Assembly (NCBI GenBank): GCA_900155495.1
Contig: FTLJ01000221.1
Coordinates: 62,001 to 126,000, forward strand
Source of the DNA: Porogramme epimiltina
Taxonomy: Eukaryota > Basidiomycota > Agaricomycetes > Polyporales > Polyporaceae
Reading direction: 5' to 3'
Length of the DNA stretch: 64,000 nucleotides
A model generated the notes under the pieces. It saw nothing but the letters and a program-made list of their open reading frames with translations, had not been told where the DNA came from and ran no database searches. Shown here piece after piece: positions 22,497-34,377 of the stretch. Made by a program: the position numbers and the translations under genes. Numbering within the stretch: the stretch's first letter is position 1; each line of letters begins with the position of its first letter.

Positions 22497-23507
22497 CTAC
22501 TTTGTGCTTTTGCCAATCCGCCAGTCGCCCACCGCTGCCAGCGCACGCTTGCCGGAAAGCGCAGTAGGGATGCTAAGAATAGCACCGTACAGGAGAACCT
22601 GCCCTAGCCGCAACTCGACCCAATACCACACCAAAAGTGCCTCGAACGCGCCGAGGGTAGTGATGAATGGCAGAATGCTGGGCGAAAACAAGTGGGCGAT
22701 TTGGGGGTTGATGTGTGCCCACTATGATGTACGGGACACGTTAGAGGGTTACCGAGACAAAAATAGGCAGAGCGGCGACGTACCAAACCGAGCAGGACAA
22801 CCCACGGCGCGGCAAGGAACAGTGTGAACACAGCCGAAACAATCTTCGGAGGGAGCTTCTGCTCAGGGCGGAATGTGTGGAAGATCTCCGGGCGGGGATG
22901 GAAGAAGACTTCGTCGGCGTGCTGGGGTGGTGGCTGCGAGGCAGGCAGAACGAGGTCGAAGAGGTCGACTTGCAAAGGAGTGTGCACGAAGGAGCCGATG
23001 TATAGGGAGACCTTGAGAAGATCCTCGGTGGTAGGGGGCAGCGATGACGGAGGACGCGCCATGTTCTACGTCGCACGAGTTCAGAGGACGGCGTCCGTAC
23101 ATAATTGAGGGAACGCACCAGTTCGAATTTAGCCTTTCCACCTGAAGTGACCTTCACGGGCTGCACACCCTCCTCTCCGGTGATGGGGTCATGGAACCGG
23201 AGGAACGTTTGGTGAGGCTGGACGCCCTTGCCGTCTTCGTCTACAATCTGGAACGTCAACTTGAGCGTGTCCGAAGAGCCTAGAGAAAGGGCCGGCGAAG
23301 GCTTGTGAGCCAGGGAAATGCTGAGGGACATAGACACATTAGTGGGGTGGCATGACTGAACGCGGTGGCTGGAACGCACGGCTCAGAACGGAGCTGACTA
23401 GCATCTGAACCAAAGACGGTGAAGCGCGGAGATTGGAGGGTCAGGACGGATGCCTGCACCCCCGCGACCAGCAGCGAGCACAAGAGCCAGGAAAGCGTGC
23501 CGACCAT
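22497..23507 (-). CDS. SWP1: Oligosaccharyltransferase subunit Swp1/ribophorin II
   Basis: Four exons: 23507-23380, 23320-23119, 23065-22784 and 22721-22497; 278 residues. A signal peptide (MVGTLSWLLCSLLVAGVQA) is followed by a luminal beta-rich region (LKLTFQIVDEDGKGVQPHQT, LYIGSFVHTPLQVDLFDLV), an FRPEQKLPP string and three hydrophobic segments (IVSAVFTLFLAAPWVVLLGL, SILPFITTLGAFEALLVWYW, GQVLLYGAILSIPTALSG). This is the C-terminal part conserved in ribophorin II, and the length suits the short fungal Swp1. The protein belongs to the ER-membrane complex for N-glycosylation. It ends in a lysine-containing tail (GKSTK). Confidence 0.93.
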
Positions 23508-24130
23508 GGTGGACGGCGGGGAAGGAGTTCTGAGGCGCGTCTCGCGCAGCAGCGCGACGTGTCACCGCATTTCCTTCAATAACCCCCTTATCTAAGCGCA
23601 ATTGGGTTATCTTACGGCGGGCGCTACAATGTCTGACTTGGTCTCATTCTTGCTGAAGACCGCAACGTCACGGCCGTACCAATGTCACCATGAAGCAACA
23701 CCTTCCTCTCCAGGATGCGCATTAGGCTGTTCCATCACTCAGGGGGAGAAGGGACATATGCAAAGGCGGCCATGCACCAACTACCAGGACGCCACTAAGA
23801 AGACCAGCACGTGGATCCGGAGCTGAGGCTGTACCAGCTGGCACCGTAGGAAATTGGAACGAGGAAACAAGCACACGCCCCAGGCGGTCTCCTTGCTTTG
23901 ACCGCCTGCATAGCATATCTGTAGTCGAAGTCGTCTTATATGTCCTTCTCCCGAATTTGGTGGGTCATTTCTCTTACTGACGAATGACGATGTTAATGAG
24001 AACTTACGTACGATTTTTCTTCCAGAGCAGGGTATGAATTTGAAACTCACCCTTTCAACACTGAATTAAGGACCAAGGTGAGAAGGGACGTCGCCGATCT
24101 TTATGAAAGGATCGTGACCGGTCGTCATAG
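23508..24130. other. Intergenic: divergent promoters of SWP1 and HET gene
   Basis: The 623 bp between two divergent starts hold no supportable exon. Open frames of 60-90 codons here lack motifs. Confidence 0.5.
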
Positions 24131-26715
24131 ATGTGGCTGCTCCACACCACAACTCTGGAGCTACGACAAGTGACCGATGCCTCACTTCCTCCCTATGCTA
24201 TCCTTTCGCATGTTTGGGATAAACGATGCGGGGAGCCATCGTTCCAGGTGTGCTTCTCGCGCTTTTTATTCCTGTCTGCCCTCTACTTACCAATTCATAG
24301 GACACCGAGCGTCTGCACAAGGACATCGCTCGTCTCTTTGGGCCTGCCCCACGATATCGTAGCGTGAGGGATTATCTCGCAAACCGGGACGACGTCTCTC
24401 CGAAGCTCCTCAGCGTCTGCGCCTTTGCGCATGATCATGGCTACGAATACATCTGGACGGATACCTGTTGCATCGACAAGACAAGCAGCGCGGAACTCTC
24501 CGAGGCGATCAATTCCATGCACACTTGGTATGCACGGTCGAGTGTGTGCTATGCGTACCTCCAAGACGTCGGCGACGATGAAGACCCAGCCATGTACGGA
24601 TCACAATTCCGCACGAGCAAATGGTTCACCCGTGGTTGGACCCTGCAAGAACTCGTCGCCCCGAGGAATGTCGTGTTCCTGTCTCAACAGTGGTCGGTGC
24701 TCGGGACCAAAGCCAGCCTCGAGACAGTCATTGAAGAGATAACCGGTATCGACGGAGATGTTCTAACCCACCAAACGGCCCTTCATTCGGTTAGTGTGGC
24801 ACAACGCATGTCCTGGGCAGCTGAACGAGAGACCACGAGAGTCGAGGACCGAGCGTACTCCCTACTTGGCATTTTCGGCATCCATATGCCTACCATCTAC
24901 GGAGAAGGCGACCAGGCGTTCGTTCGCCTCCAAGAAGAGATTCTGAGGAGAATCCCCGACCAAACGCTTTTCGCTTGGGGCCGCACCCTTTCGTGCTCCT
25001 CTGGTTACGACCTGGCAGATTTCAGCGCCCGCCTTATTAACAATTCCGCTCGGCGCCAGTACGCCTCTTCCTACCTCTTTGCATCCTCGCCAACCGAGTT
25101 TAACGGAGCTGTCGCGTCATATGCACCGATTGCCCTTCCGCGAGCCACCTTCGACGGCACATCCGCCGAGCTACCACAATATTCAATGACCAGCTATGGT
25201 CTTCGCGCGACCCTCCCCATCATGGACGTCACTCTCAAGAACGGAGCACAGGTGCACCTCGCCCTTCTTGCATGTCAAGACTCAACAGGCCGCCGGGTGG
25301 CCCTGGTCCTTTCTCCAGAAGAGGGACCTAATCAGTACTTACTCGGCGGATATCGCTTCTCGAGTCCGTACGCACCCGACACGGTCATCTACACCCACAC
25401 ACCCCGAGCCTTACTCATCCCGTCCTCACTCCTATCCTCCGTTCACGTTCTTCCCGTTCATATCCTGTACCGCCGCCCCGACACCGCAGACGCGCAATCC
25501 GTTCGCTTTCACCCCTTAGTGGAGGTAGTCACCGAGGGCGACTCAGAACCAGGCGAGGGCGCGGCGCCCAATATCTTCACCGGTCCATGCAAGATCACCA
25601 TCCCGCGTTGGACGCTCTCTCGCCTCACCGCTGCCGGTTTCGCGCACAACGTCACAGGCCCTCTCCTCTGCGTCGTTCCGGGCGACTGGCACATCGTGCG
25701 CCTCCGCCGCGGCGCGGAACTCATCGCCGTCACCATCTCTCTCTGTGGCCCGCGCACGCTGGCGAGCGTGTGGAAGCGCGAATCGAGCCGCAAGCCGCCT
25801 CTGCATGTAGACGTCGTGCGATACCGCATGACACCCGCTGGACCCGTCCCCTCGTGCCCGGCGGTCGGCGACTGCCATAGATGTCATGTCGACGAGTGGA
25901 GTGGTGGAAAGAGTCCCGCGAGGACGTACGGGGAGGACAAGATGTCGCGGTCTCCCGGCACCCTGGTTCGTTTGACTTTTAGCGACTGGGACAGCGGCAG
26001 GCACGATGTGCCTTTGGATGGCACGAACGCCGTGGTGCCTTTTGCGCTACACATCGACGTGTTTCAGAAGCCGTATTCTCTCATCACACACGATCTATCC
26101 TCCGATTACGCGTTCATCGACTCCGACGGGAAGGATGAAGTTGCACAAACACATCTCGGGAACTCCCCATCGGAGGCGGCCAACGCCACGAACGCCACCG
26201 TCCCAGCCTCCCCAGCCTCGTCGAGTAACGATGACTCCTGGGACGGCGCCCTGCCACTCTCACCAGCTACCGCTGCCGCCCTCCTCTCGCGGAAGAAACG
26301 CCTTCCTCAGACCGCAAATGTACCTCTCCAATCACCGAGCCTCTCTGATCTCGCTGACGGTACCGCCACTCCGTCCAGTCTCGCATCCGGCATCAGCATT
26401 TCCTCGACGCGCGACGGCTCCGCGTCCGCGCCCACGGACGACGACGACGACGATCTCGACCACGAGCCTCCCGCTCGCCGTCCCTGCCTCGCGACCCCGA
26501 GCCGGCGGATGATGCCACCAGCCGACGCGCGCGAAGTCTCGTTCAACGAGACCGTGGAGGTCATCGTGCCGGACGCCGAAAGCGAAGACGAGGACGAGGA
26601 CGACGCCGATCTACCCTCCGACAAGTTCTCCAGGTACCGGCCTGGCGTCGAATTCATGCCGCCCATCGAGCCCCTGTCACGGAAGCCCGAGAAGCTCAAC
26701 ACTTCGTTTGACTGA
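24131..26715 (+). CDS. HET-domain protein (heterokaryon-incompatibility type)
   Basis: Exons 24131-24247 and 24301-26715 give 843 residues. All three HET blocks are present: YAILSHVW, YIWTDTCCIDKTSSAELSEA, and SKWFTRGWTLQELVAPRNVV. The C-terminal neighbour EDRAYSLLGIFGIHMPTIYG followed by EGDQAFVRLQEEILRRIPDQ is the extension found in basidiomycete HET proteins. The middle region (residues about 260-600) is beta-rich without a named motif, and the last 200 residues are Ser/Pro-rich and acidic with a run of Asp and EDEDEDDADL. In ascomycetes HET domains trigger cell death on non-self fusion; in basidiomycetes the role is largely unproven. No NACHT, WD40 or TPR partner domain is fused to it. 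Confidence 0.9.
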
Positions 26716-26952
26716 GCTCCTAGGCGTGGGCGCGGGGAACACTGGCGTGTCCCCTTGTCGGGTACGCACGGTCACGGGACGGGCGCGAGGGGGGGAGGGT
26801 GGGAGAATCAACCCAAGCGGACGGAAGGCCTGGACGTCAAGAAGAATAATATACATTGCGTTTTACACGAGGTTTATACAATCGTTATCGCGTCGTCGTT
26901 GTCGTCGTTGTGGCGTAGTTGTATCGTGAAGTCGTTTGAGTGCGGTTTCTCT
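26716..26952. other. Convergent 3' flanks of HET gene and lipase
   Basis: Short spacer between converging stops. A CGTTGT-type simple repeat (about 26890-26925) lies in the lipase 3' flank. Confidence 0.4.
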
Positions 26953-28217
26953 TCACATGTCGCACGTGGCGGAGCCCATCGGGACGCCGTCGTACGGACC
27001 GTCGTGGTCGTCTGGGACGCCGACGAAGATGGAGGTCACGTTGCCGGTCGTGCACAGGGAGCTCGTGTTGTCCTGGCCTGAGAACGTCACCAGGAGTCAG
27101 CCACATCCGTGCAAAACAACGAGTAGGCTAGCGTACCTGGGCAGGACAGCCACTGGCCAGATGCCTGGATGTGGATCTCGCCTGAGGGGTGGTGGTAGCC
27201 AAGGAAGCGGCCCGGCAGAATGGGGACCATGTCGAGCTTGTTGTTCACGTGGGTGACAGACGTGGGCTGTGCGTCGAGGTAGTCTGCGAACTCCTGGTTC
27301 CCCACGCGCGGGAGCCCGTACCCGACGAAGCGGGTCGTGATCCCTGGGATGTTCAGCGGGAGGTAGACCGCGTCAAGGAGGCTGAGCGCAGCACCTGAGA
27401 GAGCATGGAGGGTTATGTCTCAGTGCGTGGGGTACATGTACAGGTAGTGAGATACTCACCGAGGGAGTGCCCCGTGACTGTAACTTTCTTGGTGCCATAC
27501 TTGGTGATCGTCTTGTTGACTGCGGCAAGGACGTCCGGTGCAGACCTATGGCGCAGAGTTAGATCTTACTCAAAGTGTCAATCACGCTGGAAGCTCACCT
27601 CTCGTGGGCATCGGCGAACCCGCTGTGCGCCTTGATGGAGTCATCGAGCCCGGGGAACAAGTCTTCATCAAGGTTTCTGAGAATGATATTCCCGTCTTCG
27701 AGGTCTTGGATCCTGCACCGAGCCAGTGAACGTAAGCGGGAGTTAACAGAGTGGATCCCGAACGTGAATGTTCTCACAATTGACCCGGGTCCGTCCCCTG
27801 GTGACTGACGATCACCTCCTTGAGGTCGGGGTCATACCCGACGTACCCTGCCAACGGCGATATGAGCGAACCGTAACATCGAGAGGGGGTAAGGGGGATG
27901 AAGCGATGTTAAGCAGACGAGTAGAAGAACGCACAATTCTGCACGGTGCCGCCGTTTCCCCCTGACGCCACCGGGATGAAGTCCGGGTTGCCCTTGCAGT
28001 TCGAACCGCAGGTCCACGTGATCGTCACATTTGGCTTGCAGTAGCCCGTCGTGGCGTAGTAGCTGTAGGGCCTGAAGGCGGAGACCTGCGCCGTGCTGAG
28101 CGCGGTGATCGCCTGCCTCTTGCTGAGCGGGGCAGGGAGCGCTGCGACCGGTGTCGATAGGAGACCGAAGATGCCGAGCGCGGCGAGATAGCCTTTGACC
28201 TTGTGTGAGAAGACCAT
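26953..28217 (-). CDS. Secreted class 3 lipase (alpha/beta hydrolase)
   Basis: Six exons: 28217-27935, 27847-27778, 27712-27599, 27545-27460, 27394-27137 and 27077-26953; 311 residues. A signal peptide (LAALGIFGLLSTPVAALPAP) and KR site precede the lipase domain: AFRPYSYYA, IVSHQGTDPGQ, VHAHSGFADAHE-like segment (IKAHSGFADAHER), and the nucleophile elbow VTGHSLGAALS with Ser near 183. The catalytic Asp is likely in NNKLDMVPILPG and the His in YHHPSGEIHI. These are the standard features of fungal secreted triacylglycerol lipases or feruloyl-esterase-like enzymes. Six cysteines suggest disulphides. The GHSLG codon is split by an intron. Confidence 0.94.
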
Positions 28218-29846
28218 GGTGAACCGGAGGCGGAAGGGCGGGGGAGCTGCTAACTGAGCGTCCCGAGAGGCGATCCGGGGGTTGCAAGCCTGACCGACGG
28301 GTGGGTGGGCGAACAGACGAGCAAGGGCCGCAAGCTGAAGCCCTTAAGATTCCCCAGAAGAGGAAGCCCCAGGCTGCCGCCCGACTAACACGCAAGCGAA
28401 GCTTCCACTGCTTCCCGCTCATCGTGCAGGAAAGGCAGAGACAGGGACGGCGGCTCCGAGGTCCATATGGTTCACCCCGCGCCCGCCAGAAATCAAGGTC
28501 ACGAACGTGGTGCCCGGATCAGCCGGCAATTCTCGCGCCCGAGCGCGATGGGGCGCGATGCTGCGTCGTGTAGCGTCGCGTCCCTCGCACAAGGGTTTAG
28601 CATAGGTCACGAGAAGAAGCCCTCGACTAAACCGAGTGTCAGCGGGCGAAAAGGCGAGCACGGGACGGGTGCCACTCACCATGAACGATGCTGGCCATCG
28701 CCAGGGGGCGAACACGAAACGAGGCGTTTCCAAGCCGCCAAGAAGTCGAACCATGGCTGACCTCCTTCGTCGAGATTGGAACGCCCGATGTGTGCGTCAT
28801 CGAGACATATGCCTCCGCCGCTCGGACTCATAGAAGGGAATCAAAATACCGGCCAATTGCAGCAATGATCGACGGCCTCAGGACGTCTTCGGAGGGACAA
28901 TCCCGGATGGGGGATTGGCTGCAAGCCTGCGGCGGCTAAGTTACCGCAAGCGAGTGCTGCTCGCCTGAACATAAAGTCCGTGGGCACTAGTGCCTATTGC
29001 TAGAGCTGGGGATCTTGATTCTTGATTGTTGGGGGACGGCTGACCGAAGCTACCTGGACCTGGCTTGTGAGTTATCCGCGTGGCGCGAGGGAGAGGAGAA
29101 CAAAAGAACCCACTGATGCGAATGTATACAGATAAGGTGGATGGCCGGAAGCAAACCAACGTTCGTGGCAAACCATTTGAAAGAGATGCTGCATAGAGGG
29201 AAATCCGAAGCTGTTTGAGAATCGAAGAAGCGTGTGCGAGGCACAACGTGTAGCCGGCGGCCCCTGTCCCGGGGCGGCTTGTTGTTGCGCCAGATGCCGC
29301 CGGGCCGGGGGCATTGATGGGGTGCTAAATAGGGAGGGCCGGCGTTTACGGCCGCTTCGGGCTCCTTATTGAATTCAGCGGTGCGCGCTAAGCAATCCTA
29401 TTGGGTTTTGCTCTTACCATCACCTGGCAGAAGCACAAAACGAGCTTCATAGGGCTGCGATCCTGTCGTAGTCCTTGCCTATTCAGTTACCCGTGGTGGC
29501 AGGCCCCGCAGGCATGGTCACTAGTTGCACAGCGCCCCGCGTACACCGCATACATGTGGAACTTGTCAGCGCTGGAACTATAGGGCAGTGTTAGATCTCG
29601 ACGCAATCGGTGTCAAGGGGTTGGTTCTAAACACATGCTACACGAAGGTATACGGTGTCTGTGCGAGAAATATCTAATAACATTATCCCGTAAGTAGAGC
29701 TCTCAGCTGAGAGCCCACACACCGAACAGAAGATAGTGACGAATCATATCGTCCGCTAACGCGCAAAACCGCGCCTGCTGGAGGATGAAGCGCTTTCCCT
29801 TCTATTACCTCATCCCACCCTCGCTGCTAGGTCCTACGGCATACGC
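28218..29846. other. Intergenic, no supportable gene
   Basis: The 1.6 kb lie between the lipase promoter and the 3' end of the phosphate carrier. Open frames on both strands are short, lack motifs, and could not be joined by consistent splice sites. Confidence 0.45.
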
Positions 29847-31153
29847 TCACTTGCCACCGGTCGTACCGAGGCCCATCGCAGTCTTGAAGCTGTCGTATAT
29901 CCACCACTGGAAGCCGGTGAGGGTGCCGATCATGAGCACACGCGTGCCGAGGCCCTTGGTCGCGAGCGTGCCCCAGCCGGTCTCGGACGCGATCTGGCCG
30001 AGGCTCTTGCCCTTGTTCGACGGCTTGCCCATGAGCGACACGAGCGAGTCCGCGGGGTGCGACACCACGGCGCAGACGACGCCGGCGAGGTAGCCGGACG
30101 CGAACGTGACGCCGAGCTGCGTCGGCCTCGAGTACGTGTCCTTTGGGGCGGTGAGGAGGTGCGTGTAGAACAGGCTGACGATGTACTCGTAGAAGAAGAA
30201 CTTCGCCACCGTGTACGGGATCTGTAACAGGTCAAATGACATGATGTCGTCTTCAGCATGATAGTGCCGGCGGGGAATGCGCAGAGAGTGCGAACGAACC
30301 TGGCGCGACCAGAGGGGGACGAGGGAGCCGAAGGGGTAGCGAGTCTCAGCGCGAAGCTCGCTCATCTTGCTGAGGGCGGCGAACATGGGGACGGGGAAGG
30401 TGCCGCTGGGGCTCGTCTGGATTTTGACCTTGGTCATCTCGAGCGGGCAGAGGCCGACATCGGCGAAGACCTCGGCGGTGGCAGAAGCCGCACACCAGAT
30501 GAGGCCCTTGTACTTGGCGGACGCCTCCTCGCCGGCGAGGGTCATGTACTGGTCCTTGAAGACTTCGTAGAATCCGTACTTGAAGAGACCCTGGAGTGAG
30601 TAGCCGACGAAAGTGGGGCCGACACCCTTCCAGAGACCGCTGATACCTTCCTCGGCTACGATGGTGCGGAAACTTGGTCCCATACTCTTGTATTTGACGG
30701 GGTCGACCTAAAATAAGGGGGTCGTTGAGGACGATCTTGTACGACCCGTGTATTAAGCGGCATCCGCCGAATCGCAACGCGTATTTGTTGGATCCATAGC
30801 GGTTTTAGGAATGTCTGAAGGGGGTTGTCTGTGGCAACCATCCCGTCAACTCCCAGTAGACTTGCAGCAAGTCGCCTCAAAATGAGGTGGCTGCTCTGCC
30901 GCCGTGTGCACGAAGGATTAAAGAGCAAGACAGACCTGCATGTTACACTTGGTGACATCGAGGGGTGTAAGAGCGGCGTGGGTTAAACCGCACGCGAGGG
31001 CACCGCCAAACATACACTTGGAATAATAGCTCGCATCGTGAGGGATGGGGCCCATGTACCTGAGCGAGGTGTAAATGTTCATCAGATAGGCGCGGACAAC
31101 AAGTCGACAACGTACCGAGCATCCCACTTTCCAGAGGGCGCGAGGTGACTCAT
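29847..31153 (-). CDS. MIR1: Mitochondrial phosphate carrier protein
   Basis: Four exons: 31153-31116, 31059-30936, 30707-30300 and 30221-29847; 314 residues, the normal length. The short first exon encodes MSHLAPSGKWDAR and joins in frame to YMGPIPHDASYYSKCMFGGA. Three mitochondrial-carrier repeats are visible with signature PLDVTKCNMQ, PLEMTKVKIQ and HPADSLVSLM. Family-specific strings are FVGYSLQGLFKYGFYEVFK, LVPLWSRQIPYTVAKFFFYE and GTRVLMIGTLTGFQWWIYD. It imports phosphate with protons across the inner membrane for ATP synthesis. The second intron is long (228 bp) compared with the others. Confidence 0.96.
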
Positions 31154-32199
31154 TGAGGAGAATATCTGTGGTAGTAAGGTGATGGCATAGCGAATCGAGG
31201 AGCTCGACTAAATAGCTAGTCTGAGACAAAACGGTAGCGGCGTTGGCAGCCCTCGGTGAGGAGGGCGATGCCGGTGCGACGCGCAACAGCCATGAATGCG
31301 GCGTGGCCGGGCACAAACGACCTTCTTCCGACCCACACCGAGTCCTTCTCTGCCAATGGGGAGCGGCGTGGCCCGTTAACCCACCTGCTAGTCCGAGCGT
31401 CCGTTCTCCGGGGACTCTCGGACGTCCGTCTCTGAATGGGCGTCGTCGCGGTCACAGCTGGGCAGTTGATCATATGGTGCTAATGAGGCTCGGCCCTTGC
31501 CGGCCGACGGAGCGCGTATTTCTATATTTGTGCGCTCATAGACGCCGATGTGAGCCTTCTACGTCATCATCGTATTAGCTCTCGGCCGACTTCTTCCCGC
31601 TGAGTCGGCCGCTGCATTGGCTGATCCGAGTAATGTAACGTGCACTGCTTGGTTTCATTTCAGCTTCACCTCCGTTTTGCTCAACGTCTCTTATTGCATG
31701 TCGAACAGGAAACATCCCATGGCGACCGGCTCGGAGCTACGGGTGGAATGAATAACTCGAGCAGGATAGACTGTACTAGTCTATCAAGTGATAACCTGTG
31801 GATGATCCCCGACATCAGGCACAGGTCCCGGGGCAGCCTCATAGGATTTAGACAGTAGGAGCAATGCGTAGGAGTATCGAGTCGCCCAGCTGGCCGGGAC
31901 TCGGGGCGCTCAGAGCTGGGCCCTCTGAGTAAACATGTGCTGCCATCTGAGGGAAATACTTACTACCGCGCTGAATTGGCACATATATTTATTACGCAAG
32001 AACGGTGATGAGTGGAGGAGGAACAAGATCTACTTAAACGGCGGACGAGGGAACATGAGTGTAGGTCACGTGCACCTCTCCTTTGGTTTGGCGCCGCGCC
32101 GCTCCGCCGTGGCGATCGACTTGATTCCCTGACATATGCACTGCTGGTCCACTTTCTCCATATTGCTCGGAAGAATAGCTGGCCCGCCAAGTAGCAACT
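31154..32199. other. Intergenic between divergent phosphate carrier and F-box gene 3
   Basis: The 1.05 kb hold two promoters. I see no coding exon. The sequence upstream of F-box gene 3 is AT-richer. Confidence 0.45.
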
Positions 32200-33479
32200 A
32201 TGGATCGCCTCCCTACTGAGCTACTATACATCATCTGCAGTCACATATCTGGCGATCACTCAACCCTACGGAGTTGCAATCTGCTCTCGAGACGTTGGCT
32301 CGAGCCGGCTTGCTACTATTTATTTAGGTCTCTGACGGCTCGCATCGACGATTCGGAACATCCTCAGATTTTGACGCGTTTCCTCGAGCCCTACCCGTAT
32401 CTCGCCAAACATGTACGCAAATTGACGATGACGACCAGGTGGTGGCCCAACATATACGACAGCTGCTCTACAACACCCCCTGGAGTGCTCCAGCTCCTCA
32501 CTCATCTCCCACGCCTACGAATCCTCCACCTGAAATCTATCTCTATCCTTCCCCCCGAGCACCAGCCCCTCTTTCCTTCCATCAGCGGACCACGACCTCC
32601 CCTGGACCGCCTAGTACTCGATAATGTCTCGTCAGGGATGATCCCGCTGTTCTCCCTGATATCCTCACTCCGTGCTGACCATGTGGATATTTCATGGAGC
32701 CCCACCCTACAAATATTCAATGATGACGACGACGATGCCGAAAATCTTATCCCACAGGGTTCTATTGAAAATCATATACCCCCGTTCGAGATCCGCTCGC
32801 TGTGCCTATGCTTCTACCTACATACGTTCACCGCGGTCTCCCACGTCGTGTTCGACACCCTTCAAAAGCTCCTCCCTAGAGCCACCATGAGGTCTTTTCG
32901 ATACAAACTTCATGGTGTGGAGGGGTTTGTCCATGATCTCCCGTTCCTAACGCCCATCCTGCATAACTTAAGAACCACCATCACCGATTTAGGGCTATCC
33001 ATGGGTGAGTCCCGTCTCGAGTGTCCATGCAGTCCTCCCCTGACAACGTCCCAACAGACTCCCTGGGGCCTGAAGACCAAGACATAGTGAAGATGTTCCT
33101 CAACCTTCGCGTGTTCAGGACCGAATTGAGCCTTATATGGCTACGAGTAAACAATATTAGGCTACTCCCTTCCATGCGTCTTCGGCTCGCGAAATTTCGA
33201 GACACAATCCTCCTCAATCTCCCCCTCAGAATTCGACGTATCGAGCTCTCTGTCTCGATAGGCTTCTACAGTGGGGTATTTTATGTGGATCCTTGGAAAC
33301 CGGCGTCCGAAGCACTGCGCCGATTTCCAGAGCTCGAAAAGCTACAAATTCACATCATTGACCTTGAGCCAGAGAAGGTGCAAGAAGGAGAAGGCATATG
33401 TGCGCTGTGCTTCCCGGAACTCTATGCAAAGGGCGCACTAGATGTCGATATCATTGACTATTCTTCTGACATATGGTGA
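32200..33479 (+). CDS. F-box protein 3
   Basis: Exons 32200-33004 and 33058-33479 give 408 residues. The F-box is at the very N-terminus (MDRLPTELLYIICSHISG, then LRSCNLLSRRWLEPACYYLF). Leucine-rich segments follow (LLTHLPRLRILHLKSISILP, SLISSLRADHVDISW). The C-terminus ends EGEGICALCFPELYAKGALD then VDII, close to the fragment at the right end of the window. It lacks the ADFSxID motif of F-box genes 1, 2, 4 and 5, so it belongs to a second subfamily. The target of ubiquitination is unknown. Confidence 0.8.
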
Positions 33480-34377
33480 GCATCCGCGCGAATCATCTGG
33501 GATGAGTAGTATGGTTCATGCAGTTAACACGGCTACCAGCAAAGACGACGACCCGTACGCCTATCTGCGGAGTGAACAAACCGAAAAGTAGAACATCGAG
33601 GCCATCCCGCCAGCCTCCCGAGAAAGCATCCCAACCGCTCTTCAGAAGTCTGAGGACAGCCACGAAGAGCATTCGCCAGCATAATCGTGGCCGATCAGGA
33701 TCCAATGCACGCCAGAGCTTCCCTCTCTTGCCATCATCTTCCCCGCAACCTGCTGCTGTCACCACACGGCTGATCGTGACGTCTGACGACTTCTGGCCCT
33801 CATCTTCTGTGCCCGCCGTCTCCCTCGCTCAAAGGCATGGCACAACGGCACACGGTGCGCACACCACGCGCATTGCGGACCCTCACGCTCTCGAAAACGG
33901 GTCTTTTGTGGCTCGCACGTTAGTACTAGGAGCGGTCAGGATGGGCTATAGACTCTTCTATCGATGCGCGGCCTTCCTCGCTGGCACCGACAACGTAAAC
34001 TGTAGCTGGTTGAGAGCTGGTCACAAAGACGAGATAATTGGGGCTTCAGAAACACGATACAGCGCAACGATGGGATGTCGGTGACTGTCGAGCGCTGAGC
34101 GGCAAAACTAAATACACGAGAACATAGAGGGAGACAGATGGATGGAGTAGACGGGGCGCGTGAACGCGAAACGACAGGGTGTGAAAATGGTCACGAATAT
34201 TGAAGACGATACGGAAAAATACGTAAGAACGAGCTAGATTAAGCCTCTGCATTCCTCCCGTACCTGCGCAAGGGGATTGATATAGGTAGCTATAGAAAAA
34301 TAGTCTCTCGTTCGCTATGTGAAGCACTAGCGATGTGACGAAGGCAGGAAATGGGAATCGAAGAATGTGTTCACTAT
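33480..34377. other. Convergent flanks, one unsupported open frame
   Basis: A 188-codon frame at 33518-34084 (plus) is Ser/Arg/Pro-rich, has no known motif and sits between two converging genes. I do not count it as a gene. Confidence 0.4.

Noticed and set aside
33518..34084. 188-codon Ser/Arg-rich frame
   Set aside because: No motif and no homology recognised; lies in the 3' flanks of two converging genes.
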